From Serilophus lunatus (lineage: Eukaryota; Chordata; Aves; Passeriformes; Eurylaimidae), in the NCBI GenBank assembly GCA_013399895.1, contig VXBA01003288.1:1-64000 (forward strand): a DNA stretch of 64,000 bases, in the 5' to 3' direction. The notes below the pieces were generated by a model. It had not been told where the DNA came from and did no database searches. It saw only the letters and a program-made list of their open reading frames with translations. Position numbers and translations under genes: made by a program. Of the stretch, positions 14,201-61,208 are shown one piece after another (position 1 is the first letter of the stretch; each line of letters opens with the position of its first letter).

Positions 14201-16929
14201 AATTTATTGCTACCACACTCATTGTAAGTTCTCTAATTTCTCTTTTACACTTTAGAAAATAAATGGAAGGGCAAGGAATAATGGACTGGGGTTTTCTTCT
14301 TTCTGTCTTTATTAGTTGGAATGATTTTAAGTTACAAAAGCAAGTACAAACATTTCTCAAAAGTACTCTAACCGTGCCTTAGCCTGAGGACTCTGCTCTC
14401 TCTAAAGGAAACAAATATAATGAAATTTAAATATGTGGAAGCTGGAGTCCTTTTGCAGTGCACAGAGATCTTTTTCAATATACTTTGAGACTATAAAGAT
14501 TTGTTGTCTATTTAAAATTACATCACTTAAGATTTGAGATGGCTACAAATGAAGAATTGAAGAAAATATTTTTTTGAAATATTTTATAACCTCTTGGCAA
14601 CAGAAGAATCCCAGCAAACAGATAAGAGCACCAAGTAATTACGGCTTAATTATGGCCTTTCCCTGTCATCTGGGAATTAACTGCACTTAAGATGAAACAG
14701 AGTAGTGGAATAGCAGAGAATTATTTTTTTTTTTTACCCCTGCCCCTTTAGCTACCCTGCTTTGTGGTGTTCCTTTTGCTGCAATGCAGGGATGAAGGTA
14801 GGTGGGTTTGTTGGTCTCCTGGTGTGTAGAGGGCTCCTACTAAAGCTTGAAAGTTGAACTATAATTGAATGCATATTCGACTTACTCCTCAGAATCAGGA
14901 AAACAGACATAGTAGTATGAAACAGAAGACAGTAATTTTTTAGATAAGTTCCTTATGCTTCCAGAGGGTATAAGAATACTCAGAACAGTCCATGAATACT
15001 TCATGGAACTCAGTGACTATCACCAGAGAGACCCCTTAATGTGCAACTGAAACTTTTTGTGATATTTCAATCTTTTTGGTGATTATTCAACTGCAGGATA
15101 GCACCTACCAAAGTTGAACTCTACAAGGCAACAAAAGTGTGTCTTTTTGCCTGTTGAACTGGTGGTTGATTCACAATGAAAAGAGATAATTTCCCACGGG
15201 AGGGTTAGAGGAAAAAAAAATTATTCTCTTAGAAACACACAGTGGAAGTACTGGTGTACTTAGATTGTTGTGTTGCCCTAGGAAAAGCCGGTACCTTCAG
15301 TAGTAGCCCAAGGGCAGAGCGTTTATCATTTGACTTTCACTATGACGTTTACTCAAAGGCCATGGTATCTGATAAAAACAGGAAGGGCCAACCCAGAGTG
15401 GGTATAAGGTACCACAAGGCACGGCATCCCTTCCCTCTCCCTACCCAGCTGGGGCAGAGCAGGGCACCCACCAAAGGATGCCCAGCACCAGTTTTTCTCC
15501 TCAGGTCCTTCATGTCATGAGTCATCAGTCTGTGCAGGTTGTTCACGTCCCCACTAAGCTCCGTGGAAAAAGATGCTGCCTAGAAGGGCAGCTCATCCAG
15601 TTCTGAGCTTGGCATTCACAGCATCCTCTCTCTGGAGGTGGCCTGGAGAGGAAGCCCGGCTAGGGATGGCTAGCGTGAAGCCTTTAATTCAGCGCTGGAA
15701 GAATATTTCAGCAGGGGTTTGGAGCAGAAATTGCCACTTGGTATAAATTGTTGCAATGCTTTTGGGTGCAGTAGGAGCAGCAATTAGTAGCTGTTCCCAG
15801 TGCTGCTCAGGGCATCCGAAAACATGGGGCTGCCGACTCTTGATGAGCTGTTAGGTAAAGTATAAGCACAAATGGTGACATGCTTTACAGGTAAGTTGAG
15901 AGCACAAATCTGCTCAGTTGAGGTTGGCTTGGCCCCCTGTGCAAATGCAGGAAACTTAAGGGAGCAGGGATGGCTTCTGCCCCTCTGAGCCTGAGAGAGA
16001 CAGAAAGTTCTTTTCAAAGCAAGGATTTGGAATACTTCTGTTTGCTTCATTTAGGAGCTGGCATTGCAAGGAAAGGATGTTAGCCCTTTAAAAGGTGTCT
16101 GTTTCATCTGTATTCCTCAGAAATGAGGTTTCTCATGTTTTTTTGGTTGCCTTTAATGTAGGGCTCTGAATAGCTAGTGCAGGTGAGCCCCAAATTAAGA
16201 TCTGATGCAACTGTAGTGCTGGTATGCAGTGGGGGCTGAGATCAGCTCCCCAGGCGAATGTAGCATACTGAATTATTTTTAATAATGTAGGACTTTGGCT
16301 AGGCTTTGCCCTGAGGACGAAGGGATGGGAGGCGAAATCTCCCCCTCGAGCTGATGAGCTTGGCAGGAATACATGCTGGGCTCTCATCCCTGCTGGGACT
16401 CAGCCAAGACCCAGATGAGGATCGGTTTTAAATCCCACCTTGCAGTGCCCACGGTGCCTGGTAAAGAAAGCATCCTCCTTTCCGTGCTCTCAATGCCTGT
16501 TAGATAGCTGGGGTCAGGGGTGAAAGCACACATCGTTCCCTTTGTGAATGTGTGGCACTTACTGAAAAATAGTTGCCGAGAGAGAAAAGTGAAGCATTAA
16601 AAATTCTTTTAATTGCGTTTTGCTGTCTTTGTGTTTTTGATAATATCTAGTAATACTTGTTTCAGAAAACGTAATGATTGGTTTTTTCCTCATCACAGCC
16701 TTTGAAAAAATAATGTTTTTCTTCAGCAGGATTTAAATTTTGCTTAGAGTATATTGCAGAGTATTTCGTTTCTCTATCCCCTGAAGTACTATTGTGGGAA
16801 AGTGTTCGGATCTTCGTGTTATAATATATAGTCAGGCAGGAAGCAGCTTAACTTCAGCTTCTCTGGACAAGGCTCTGCTGAAAGATGTGGTGCGTGAGCA
16901 TGTTGATTTTATTATTATCTTGTAACAAC

Positions 16930-17640
16930 AACCCGCCGTTGGGCTCCCCTATTTGCATTCCTAGCAGGACGGCAAGGTGAATAATTTAATTCCAGCAGCC
17001 TCTGCCACGTGACGGTGCGAGGACCCGTCAGCGATGCCTTCCCTGCACCGACAGACTTTGGAGGGGAATGGAAACTTACAGAAGTGATGCGAAATCGCCG
17101 CATGTCCTCCCTTAACCCAGAGAAATCTCTCGGCGGAGCGATCACTTCATCCTTTGCTTTTCCACACGTTCTTCTGACGTGGAGTTTGGGGGTGTGCGTG
17201 TGTGTGTGAGCCTGCGAGCAAGACGAGTGAGGGAGTGGGAAGCGGGGAGGGCAGTGGGGGAAAAGCGCACACCCAGGCACAGAGCTCGTCGGAGCAGGAG
17301 CAGCGAGGAGCCGGAGCGAGGCCGGGAGTGCAGCCGCAGGCAGCGGGGAGTGGAAATTTACAGCTGCTTGTGAGCGCCTGTGCATGTCCAAGTGATCCTC
17401 TCTGCTCACGCTTTTCCAGAGGCTGACGGTCGCTCGGTGGAAGAAGAGTTGCGGGATCCCTGGTCTCTGCCACGTGTCGGTCATCGGCGGGGGGGAATAG
17501 AGCGGAGTTAAATGGAAGCTCACTGAAGGCGGCTGCTGGCGGGGAGGTGGCAGAGCTGTCTTCAGCACCTGGCCATGGGGCTGCGCAGGGCTGCCTAGGA
17601 GCACCCACCTTTCCACTCACAGTAAGTGTCAACCGAGCTG
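16930..17640 (+). promoter_or_regulatory. Second CpG-rich block, candidate alternative promoter and first exon of CAB39L
   Basis: CpG density rises abruptly from about 16930 after 16 kb of CpG-poor sequence. A CACGTGAC E-box lies at 17006-17013, a TGACGT CRE-like half-site at 17175-17180 and another CACGTG at 17471-17476. The block is G/C-rich with no TATA box. It ends with a near-consensus donor, GTAAGT at 17622. The coding frame starts 8.6 kb downstream in an exon that begins with untranslated sequence, so a non-coding first exon ending at 17621 would splice naturally to it. Promoter activity is inferred. An enhancer or a CpG-rich exon of an unrelated transcript is possible. Confidence 0.55.
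17622..17627 (+). promoter_or_regulatory. Strong 5' splice donor closing the CpG-rich block
   Basis: GTAAGT is an excellent match to the vertebrate donor consensus after the GT. The upstream bases CACA are weaker than MAG. It lies at the edge where CpG density falls locally, as expected for the end of a first exon. Joining to the exon at about 26192-26196 is inferred. Confidence 0.5.
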
Positions 17641-18180
17641 GTGTCCTCCGAGTGACGGAAAGTTAAGTGATTTAATGAAACTTTTTTTTTTTTTGTTTTT
17701 GTTTTCTCTCCAGTCAGCACCAGGCTTTTCGTAATAAACCGCTTGCCTCCTTGTTCTCGGTAGTTACGCTGGTAGCTTTTTATAGCTTTGTAAACTGTGT
17801 TACCAGGAGTGGCTCTTTAATGCAGGCAACCCTAAACAATACTCCTCCTGTTACATAAGGCGCTGGCTCTGCGACCGAGCACTCCGTGTCCATGGAATAT
17901 CTCTGGAAATGGCTTTATTTACAGTGTCGTTTCCAAAAATAAAATATCTGCAATATATCATTTCTCTTGCTCCTCTCCGCTGACTGCCTGCAGCTGCGGA
18001 CTGGCTCTTGAGATGCGGAGGAATGAGAGCGTGGCCACTTGCATAAGCCAGGGGGAACAGAGATGAAGGGAAGATGAGCGTGTGTGTGAACGGCCACGAG
18101 AAACGCGTATGTAAATTAACGATCTCGGTATTCGTAGTCGGTAGGTCTTGTCGACCTGAAATGCTAATTTTGTGCAATGG
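17641..18180. other. CpG-rich shoulder downstream of the internal promoter block
   Basis: CpG dinucleotides remain frequent to about 18180, so the CpG-rich region extends past the candidate first exon into the intron. A short inverted repeat, AGGTC-N5-GACCT, lies at about 18145-18160. It resembles paired nuclear-receptor half-sites but is too short to be more than suggestive. No gene is seen. Confidence 0.5.
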
Positions 18181-18698
18181 GCGATTCATGAAGTCTTTAT
18201 GAGGCAGAGCTTTAATTGAGCTTAAGGGAAGTTGGGGGTTTTTTTAGTGCAAAGGCTCTTTCTTGGGCTAGTATTAGTAGTAAAGTGAAATTGCTACTAT
18301 AGAAAATGATTTTAATGGGTTGTGAAGCTACTGAATGTAACATAGCAGACTTGCTAGGAATATATGATCAAGTGAATGCTGTGTAGAGAGGTAACTTTAG
18401 TAATACTGGACAAAAAGCAAAAATAGTATTCATCTTCCTCACTTTTGTGTTTAGAGGAAGTCCTATTCCCTCTTGGCTGCTGCCTGCATTATTTAAATTA
18501 TGTTACTAGTTTCCATAATTTCTATGGTTATTATTCCTACTAGAAATGGATATTTAACTTGGTTTCCCTTTTACTTAAGTAAATGAAAAGCTGTTAAGGG
18601 CTCTTCTGTTAGAATTGTGCGTACCTCAGAGACATGAGTTAAAACTCCTCTTCCTGCATGATCGAGGTTTTGGGAGTTTTGCTATGGACTACAGCTAG

Positions 18699-18740
18699 GC
18701 ATAGAATTGAATCCTTAATATTGTAGGTTGGAAAGGCCTC
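18699..18740 (-). mobile_element. Possible short CR1 3'-end fragment
   Basis: A 'tagaattgaatccttaatat...ggttggaaaggcctc' arrangement resembles the reverse complement of a CR1 3' terminus. Only about 40 bases match, so this could be chance. Confidence 0.33.
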
Positions 18741-19161
18741 TGTGGTGACAAATGCAAACTGGGATCCCAAATATTCTTCACTCGTCAGTCCTGCAAATTT
18801 GGTTGCTGTAAAGTCTTTGGTTTTCCATCTTTCTAGTTTTATTGGACATGAAGTAATAACCTACTACTTCTAGCTAGTTCATTGGCGTGAGTGGGAGAGC
18901 CTATGTGATCCTGAGACACAAAGATAATTGATGCTGATGTGAGTATGGTGTCACAGGATTCCTCTTCTACATGGATTAAGAACCTGAATGTTACCTGGTA
19001 TTGCAGTATGCAAATGCTATTTTGTAGTAAATATTTTATTATAATAACAATGGATGTGGTAGCACAGGATTTCAAATAAAGGACACTAGGTAGCAAGATG
19101 TTCCTAACTTCAATTTTGGTGTTTGTGCCAGTGGAACCTCTATACCCTACTTAGTGTAGCT

Positions 19162-19365
19162 TTAGATTAGACATTAAGAAGAATTTTTTTATCATGAGAG
19201 TGATGACACAACGGCATAGGTTGCCCAGAGAAGCTGCAGATGCCCCATCCCTGGAAGTTCACGAGGCTGAGAAGCCTGTTCTACTGGAAGGCGTCCCTGT
19301 CCATGGCAGAGGGATTGGGACTGGATGATCTTTAAGGTCCCTTCCAACCCAAACCATTCTATGGT
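19162..19365 (+). mobile_element. CR1 retroposon, 5'-truncated 3' end
   Basis: The block has the typical avian CR1 3' region in order: 'agacattaagaagaa', 'ggttgcccagagaagctg', 'gatgccccatccctgg', 'ccctgtccatggcagaggg', 'ctggatgatctttaaggtcc', 'cttccaacccaaaccattct'. It ends at one 'attctatg' unit, the hallmark of the CR1 3' microsatellite. It is 5'-truncated, as most CR1 copies are, and encodes no protein. Its presence strongly supports an avian (or at least sauropsid) source. Confidence 0.93.
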
Positions 19366-21142
19366 ACTTAGTTTGTATTATCACACATTTACACCCCCTT
19401 TCTGACCATCACTGCCTCTTTCTGGGTTCACCTCATTCAGATGACCACCTGAGCTGTAGCATCTGCTCCAGCAGCCCTGTCTCTGTACTCTCCTTCCATC
19501 CCCTTCTTCCTCTTCTGTGCTGGTAGAGCTCTGGACTGTTGACAGAATTGGACTGGAGACCTGTGTGATCTTTTTTCCTCACCAAGATATTTTTTGTTAA
19601 CCTGGGTTGCTTCTGTGACCTGGCGACCACGTGGTCCTGCAAACAGCTTTATTATTCCAACAGAGACTGTAGGAATGTGATTAGATGTGGAACAGGGTGT
19701 CACTGTTATGGAAGAAAGCGTTTATCAAACTGTTGCCTCAGTGACTAGATTACTATTCAGTGTTTCATTTTGTTGCACATGTTTGCTGATAGACTAGATG
19801 AAGTTTTTGATTTTTATTAAGAAGGCATTCAAACACTTAATTAAAAACAGAATAAATAATTTCTCTGAGTGCTTCCATATTGCTACACAATAGCATTTGA
19901 ATGGAGCATCACCATGAGAACCTTCAGTTTTGTAACAGTATTAAACAACTATGTGATGATATTAATCTCATTTTGTAGAGGTTAAAGATGGAACTGACTA
20001 CTTCTTTTCCATACCTGATCTTCAGGATGCTCACCATCTACTAAAAAAGACATTTGTAGTGATGGTAGGCATTAATGCAATGTTTTGTGGGTGCAGATGA
20101 AGTTTCCAATATTCACCTTCATCCCAGGTAATGCAACAAGTGTCCAACAACAAAGCCGGTGATGAGGAAATTCTTGAGTTTTTGGAATAATTTTGTTGTC
20201 AGGCAGAGTTGGTGTTCATTCACCCTAATCACAAAACTGTCCTCTCTGCCATTAATCTTTTGTCTCATTTGGAATGTACCTTCCAAAATCTGCAACTCAT
20301 TGAGGATTTTCAGAGAAGTTACTTGTTGTGTAGCCCTGATTCCTCCTGCTTGTCAAATAAAATGTGGGTCATATGAGGGGACTGCATTGGATTGGACAAA
20401 TTTGGATTCTTCGGGTGATCATCACATGTGGGGTTTCCATCCCCTGCTCTGAAATTGCAGCAACTTTCCCAAATGTGACAAGTGGGTGAAATGAGGAGAG
20501 GTTAAAGCGCCTCTTCCATTATGTAAAAACTGAATTAGACAAAATGATTAAGAAGTGTGCTAACTTGAGCCCCAAATAAATGGATCTTAGGCATACTGCA
20601 GTGAATGAAAAGTGCAAATCTTTTTTTCCATTCAAGAAACTCCTGCATGATATGAGTTACTGAAATGTTTTGATTCTGATCAGTAAGTCGATGAAGGTTA
20701 GGAGCTAAGACAAGACAAATGTCTGATGCTTGATGGGAAGGAAATTGTTTAGTTCCTTTATCTTTGAAGACCAAATTGCTTGTCCAAAGGAGCGTCTGCA
20801 AAGAGTGCATGGATGGGCTCATGTGCTCTCTCCCATTCTTGCCTTCGTGGGCAGGAGGAAGCATTTGTTGTGGAGCTGCTTTACTGAGTCACTTCATCGT
20901 GGGATGGGCTGCTTAGTAGAGTACTGTTGCTGTGTTTTTCCTTCATTGTGCTTTCAAGTTCAGTTGCACTATAATCTTTTGAGGAAGTATATGATTAAAA
21001 GCAAAGAAATTGGGGAGAGTGCATATAAACCAAACTAGATCTCTTTCTGTAATTTATAGCTGAATAAATTAATTTTACTTTTTTTTTGGTACATTCTCCA
21101 CATGAGCAGATAAACTGGCAGAAGAGATATTTTGAGGACTAA

Positions 21143-21285
21143 TAAAGCATAGGCTTTGTTGTCAGATGATCTAGGTTGCATTCCTGACACAACCACTGAT
21201 TTTTTTTATGTGGCCTTCAGTAAGTTTTCTAATCTTTCTGTGCCTCAGCTTCTCCCTTTGCAGAGGGGACAGAGTGAAAGCAGGT
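21143..21285 (+). mobile_element. MIR-like CORE-SINE remnant
   Basis: In forward order the block has a MIR-type body: 'aaagcataggctttgttgtc', 'gatctaggttgcattcctga', 'tatgtggccttcagtaag', 'ctgtgcctcagcttctccc' and a purine-rich end. The order and spacing match the tRNA-derived and core parts of MIR, with heavy divergence. It is an ancient fixed insertion. Confidence 0.7.
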
Positions 21286-22581
21286 ATGTTAGTTTTTTTG
21301 AATCTTGGTTAAATGTTTGTAGAATTTGAGGCCACTGAGGGAAGGCATGCCCTCAATATGAAGGCATTATATTACCATTGACAGGCTACTGAATACCCTA
21401 AAACTCATGTCTTGTAAAACACATCCATGTTCAGTTAATTGCTTTAGTCTGTGTGATTTTTTTCCCCCCCTTTTTTTTCTGACTTGAACAGAAACAGCCA
21501 GACATCTAGAAAGTGATGCTTTAATATTTCGCTTTGGTGTTTCTTGACTTACCTAAAATAAAATCTGTGCCATTTTTTTCCCCTGAACAAACATGGAATG
21601 ATATTCCCTGAAAGTGTTTTTGTAAAAGTAGAGTTCCTGAAATGTGCTGGATGCTCCAGCTCTGGCAGCTGAAATGTTGTGTTCATAATGCTGTCCACAG
21701 CAGGCTTTGGAAACCACCATTCCTCCTACAGTGCTGCCAGAGCATTTTCCTCATAGCTGGGAGAAACAACCTCTGAGGCCAGGAGATTCAGTCCAGTGAG
21801 ATACAGCTGTTTCCTTGGTCTCATAAGCTCCTCACAAGAGCACCAGTGAAATAACATCGTCAGAACTGAATGTTTCACGAGTTGGCTGGTCCCCCATTAT
21901 GAATTCAGGAGTGTCCACAATCTATTTCTGATGTTATAAAAACATATGTTGAAAAACCATTAAATGGAAAAAGTTTTCCTAGAAAGTGGTAAAGAAAGGA
22001 GCTCATTCAGCCCTGTCCCTTACTGCCAGACAGCAGTGTCAAAAAATTCATGAACAGACGCTCTGTAGTGTGCCTGGTAGAGTAGGTAATTTCAAAACCT
22101 CAAAGCTCCAATGGGTGGAAACCTTTACATTTTCAGATGAAGGTTATTCATAAGCAGTTTATAGCTATTTGCTTCTGCATAAATGAAGTGTTATTGTTAT
22201 TTGAGCTGAAATAAGTTCTTCAGCTACCCTGTATTTTATTCTAAGCCTACCAAAATGAGCACTTTTAGGCTCCTAGACATGCTGGTCTTCCTGTTTTTCT
22301 GGCCAGTCTAGGGTCCTTCTCTCCACTCACTCTAATCTCTGTTGATTTTACTTGACTGCGAGTGTTCAGGTTTGTGTACAATGTTCTGTGCAAAGTTATA
22401 TCAAGACATTGTACGCAGACAGAAATGCCTTTGTATTTCTATTGACAAATACTTTCTTAAGTCATCACAAATTTGTGCCTGTCTTTCTCCTGTCTGTAAA
22501 ATAGGCGTGTATTTTTATATGTCACCAGCTGCCTGGTTTTGTCATTTCTCATGCTAAGTCCTCAGCTTGAAGCAGATATTC

Positions 22582-22706
22582 AAGAATGTTTTGGGTTGGA
22601 AGGGGCCAATTCCCCCTGCCACGGGCAAGGATGTCTTCAACTAGATCAGACTGCTCAGAGCCCCATCCAATCTGGTCTTGAGTGTTTCCAAGTATCTGGA
22701 AGAGGT
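22582..22706 (-). mobile_element. CR1 retroposon fragment, reverse orientation
   Basis: 'gaatgttttgggttggaagg', 'ccccctgccacgggcaagga', 'ctagatcagactgctcagag' and 'ccccatccaatctggtcttg' are the reverse complement of the CR1 3' region, in the correct order. Similarity fades after about 22706. It is more diverged than the copy at 19.2 kb. Confidence 0.88.
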
Positions 22707-25202
22707 GCAAACTCTGTTTCTTCTACCATTCCGCATTATCTGATACTTTCTACTCTTAGCTTTTATCTCATTTTTATTATCTCAGTTCTTGACACAATCC
22801 AGTTTCCCAGGTAATGATATTCCAGTTTTCGTAGGTGTTGATAACGTCTTTCTATTTTGAGTCACCACAATTTTTGTGTAGGTTCTTAATTCCTGTGCCT
22901 AAGTACAATCCTACCCCAAATTGCTCTTACCTTCTCAGGCAGATGACATAATTTTCTTTCAAGTAGTTCATTTCATGCTATATTCAAGTTAGTGTATTTC
23001 CATGTTAGATATGTGGATTTTACTGTGTTTTCTCTGTTTAAGGATATATTCATAAGGGATTGTAGTATGAGCTACTTTTGGTAAGCCTGTGCTACATTCT
23101 TTTCAGTTGTAATCTGTCTTTGGTTTTCAGTTATTTTAGTCTGGTTTCTTGAGAAACTGAAGCTTACATAGTTACACTGTCCATCTCTCATCTTAATTCT
23201 CTTCCCATGGTAGCTTTTGAAGTTACTGTGAAATTTTAAGCAACCTTGACAGAGGACTGGATGCCTGGAAAATACTGATTTCCAAAAAATGGACTGAAAA
23301 TAAGTCCTGTGATTAGCGTGTGTTCCCCTAGAAGATTCCTACATGAAGGATTAAAGGGAACCATAACCTGCAGCTGCCAGTATGTATTTTCTGAAGTGAT
23401 GGAGCATCTTTTGCCAGGTGCTGACGGATTAAAAACTGTAACCTGAGAAGGCGTAATTCCAAAAATGTTACTTGGTGCACATCTGGGACTCTTCCCCCTT
23501 TTCTTTCTGTCTCCCTTCTCTTGCATATAGCAGAGGCTTTGCTTTGTATATAAGACTGATAAAAGAAGTAATGCAGAGACTTGGCTCTGTTCAGTGGAGC
23601 GGTGAACTAAACAGTTTCAAGCCCTTCCTGCCCTGTTGTTGGTGACATTGTGATTAGGATACTCTAAGGTATGAAGTGAAGAGAAATGGTATATTGCCAC
23701 TGCAGTGACTTGGTGGCAAGACTAGAACTATACTGGAAAAATGCTAGCCTGGCTTTTAGGGTGTTGTGGCAAAACAGTGCTTACTTTAAATACACACCCC
23801 CTATGCTAGATAGTTACGGAAGTTACTTTTTGGGAGGAAAATGTGTTTATAATTTCTAGTCAACATTTCAGTTAGAAATGTGAACTTCAGTTTTTAAAAA
23901 TCTCAGAATCTCTAGTTCAGGAGTACTTCCATTTAAAAATCAAATTGTCTACCCCTTTGTTTTTCTTTGTGTGGAGTCTTCTGAAATGGAAAGATGGAGG
24001 GAAGACTTCAGCATTCTGAATATCCCTACCCTACCCTGGATGAAAAGATTTCTTCTCTGAAATGCATCTTGCCTGTTAAGCTCCTGCTTTCAGGCTCACT
24101 CTCTCTTGCATCATCACATTCTCACACCATGTCTAATAAAAACATACAGCATCAGGTTCTTCTCTAAGTGTGCTGTGAATTATTAATCTTCTATTTGCAG
24201 CACATGTGGGATTACAGAGTGCTTGGTTCTTACTAGCAGCATTTAAACAACTTAATTGTATAATACTGGCATCCCAGCCCTTGTATGTAGTTGAATATTC
24301 CCAAAACAGTGAGTCGTTAGTGTACCCAATATTTAAACGTGCACATTGTCAGGTTGAGGTGTGGCTTTGCTCTGTCAAGTTGACTGGTGCTGCCAAAGCT
24401 TACAGTTGTGAGCTGTATAGGAGCAGGCCTCTGCAGCTGAGAGCTCAGCTAAGAAGTGAAGGTTATGTAGCCAAAACTGCAGAAATAAAAATGAGTTTGA
24501 ACTAGACTGTGAGGAGCTTGAAAATGGAAAGCTGAAAGTGGTGAGCTTTCAGATACTGAAGGTAATATCCCTGTAAAACAGACTTAGAATGAGAAGCTAT
24601 ATAAAAATTTACCTTCTCTAGACACTATAAAAGAAATTTTGATATAAATGAGACACTTAAAAACATTTCTTCCATGTCATAGAAACTGTAAAGATAATAT
24701 GCAAAAATGTTTTGAGATGTGTTAGTAAGATTTTAGGGCAGAGTCTGTATAGACTTGGTTTTTTAAAGTTTGAATTTTGTACTTGGCTGTTTTATATGAT
24801 TGCTATTTATAGTTGCAATAGAATGTATGTCTAATCTGGGTTTTAATTCCTCAGGTTATCTGGGGGTTAGTAACACATGGATGTATGGTACAAATGGGAT
24901 CATACTTTCTGATGGACTCTGTAGTGTGTCAGTAGTAACAATGAAGCATGAAAGGAGTGATTTCTTGAGATTACTGGGTTTTCTTCTTTATGCTGTGTGT
25001 ATTGTGCTAATTTAACTCTCTGCTTTAAAACCCCTTATAGAGCTTTTTCTTTAAATTGTAAAAGATTGAAGTGATTTGTGAATATATTTCTATTTGCACA
25101 ACTAATTTTGCAAATGTATGTGTGGAGGGATTGTGATGGATTTCTTTTGTTGTGGAAAGAGATGAAAGTCTGAGATTATATTTGCTTTTTTCCCTCTTTT
25201 TC

Positions 25203-25217
25203 TTTTTTTTTTTTTTT
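25203..25217 (+). repeat. T-run
   Basis: This is a pure T tract within a wider pyrimidine-rich stretch in the intron upstream of the first coding exon. Confidence 0.8.
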
Positions 25218-26191
25218 CTTTCCCTTTTGCCTCTTTTTCGTTATTGTACAAACTGGACTGTAGTCCAGGATGGTGCTGTGCTTTCTCTGGAAAGTGGTAC
25301 AGCTTTAACCAGAGCATTTTCCCATCTGTAGTCAGTCATAGATTTCAGTAGATCTTTGTATTGGATCCTCAGTAAAACCTATAAGAATTCACAGCTTAAT
25401 GCTTTCTAAGATGAGAAACTAAGCTACTTGGTTTCTTTCATATATAAATACAGTGATGTGGTATTTGCCTTTCTAGCCATACAGAGGAAGAATGTTTTAA
25501 ATTAAACAAACAATCCATTTTCATTACAATGCTCAGTCTTCCATTAAATGTCATGAAAACATTTGTGTTCATATTTGGACCTGATCCTCTGTTTCTTATT
25601 TGATTCAGACAATGTTTTACACAAGTGAGATCTCACCCACAGATTCTTGAGTCCATCAGTCTTAGGGGATAGCTTAAACTGCTTTGTCCCAAAAAGCTTT
25701 ATACTGAAAAAAAGAAGGAACTAAAGAAGAGATGGCAGAGAAGCTGGGACCTTAACTTGCAATGCTCTAAACAAAGGGTACTTTTGGTTTGCTGGTATTT
25801 ACAGTTGCTTATCTGCATCGTGATGGAGCCAGTGTAGTCTGACAGGAACCCATATGAGAAATCTAGTGGAGCCTGCCAGATAGGCAGCGTCCAAAATACG
25901 CTGGACATAGGCGTAGACTTGCTGGAGTGCTGACCTGTGCCTCAGGTTTTCAGGATCTATCCAACTCCTGTGCAAGTGCTGAGTAATTGCTTTCCACGTG
26001 CCAATGGTGGCTTGTGAATCCTGGATGAACTTGTAGTAACTGTATGTGAGAACTTTCACCACTCCGCTGAGTAGCCGAAATAAAATGTAGAGCCTGAGGC
26101 ATAACTTTTCTTGTTCATAATGTCTTTGTGTGTTTTCACAGCATTTTTGTATAGACTTCAAAAGTTCTTTTTATTTCTTTTTTGATTTAAG

Positions 26192-26238
26192 GCAGTTCTC
26201 TTCTATCCTGAAGGAAGAAATCCAGGTGAAGAAAGACC
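26192..26238 (+). other. CAB39L: 5' UTR part of the first coding exon of CAB39L
   Basis: Two overlapping acceptor AGs are possible, at 26190-26191 and 26194-26195, both after a T-rich tract. The exon therefore starts at 26192 or 26196. The leader has no upstream ATG. An in-frame TGA at 26227-26229, four codons before the start, closes the frame and fixes the initiation codon. Confidence 0.8.

Positions 26239-61208
<34,970 letters not shown>

Larger units (their letters stand above)
241..16920. other. Long non-coding stretch, probable first intron of CAB39L (distal part)
   Basis: No open frame here resembles a protein I recognise, and none is longer than about 100 codons. The sequence is AT-rich with the CpG depletion usual for vertebrate introns. 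It holds a MIR-like SINE remnant (11109-11235), A-runs at about 1171-1189 and 4190-4207, and a G/T-biased low-complexity tract (8739-8835). If CAB39L starts at the left CpG-rich segment, this is the longer part of an intron interrupting the 5' UTR. Otherwise it is upstream intergenic sequence. Nothing else is supportable. Confidence 0.6.
17628..26191 (+). other. CAB39L: Intron of CAB39L between the candidate alternative first exon and the first coding exon
   Basis: This non-coding interval of about 8.6 kb holds three CR1 matches (one weak), a MIR-like SINE and a T-run (25203-25217). Its last ~400 bases carry a 120-codon frame on the minus strand that I could not assign to a family. It ends in a T-rich tract before the acceptor at about 26190-26195. 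Confidence 0.55.

Noticed and set aside
16915..17616. 233-codon open frame on the minus strand, the longest in the window
   Set aside because: It lies across the CpG-rich block, where stop codons are rare by composition. It is rich in Pro, Ser, Ala and Arg, has no recognisable domain, and overlaps a second long frame (17147-17632) in another phase, as chance frames do.
18140..18165. Inverted repeat AGGTC-N5-GACCT as a nuclear-receptor site
   Set aside because: The half-sites lack the full AGGTCA hexamer, and such a match is common by chance. It is mentioned only within the CpG-rich shoulder entry.
22396..22512. Possible third MIR remnant ending 'cctgtctgtaaaatagg'
   Set aside because: Only the last ~40 bases resemble the MIR 3' end, and the upstream part does not align, so I left it out of the features.
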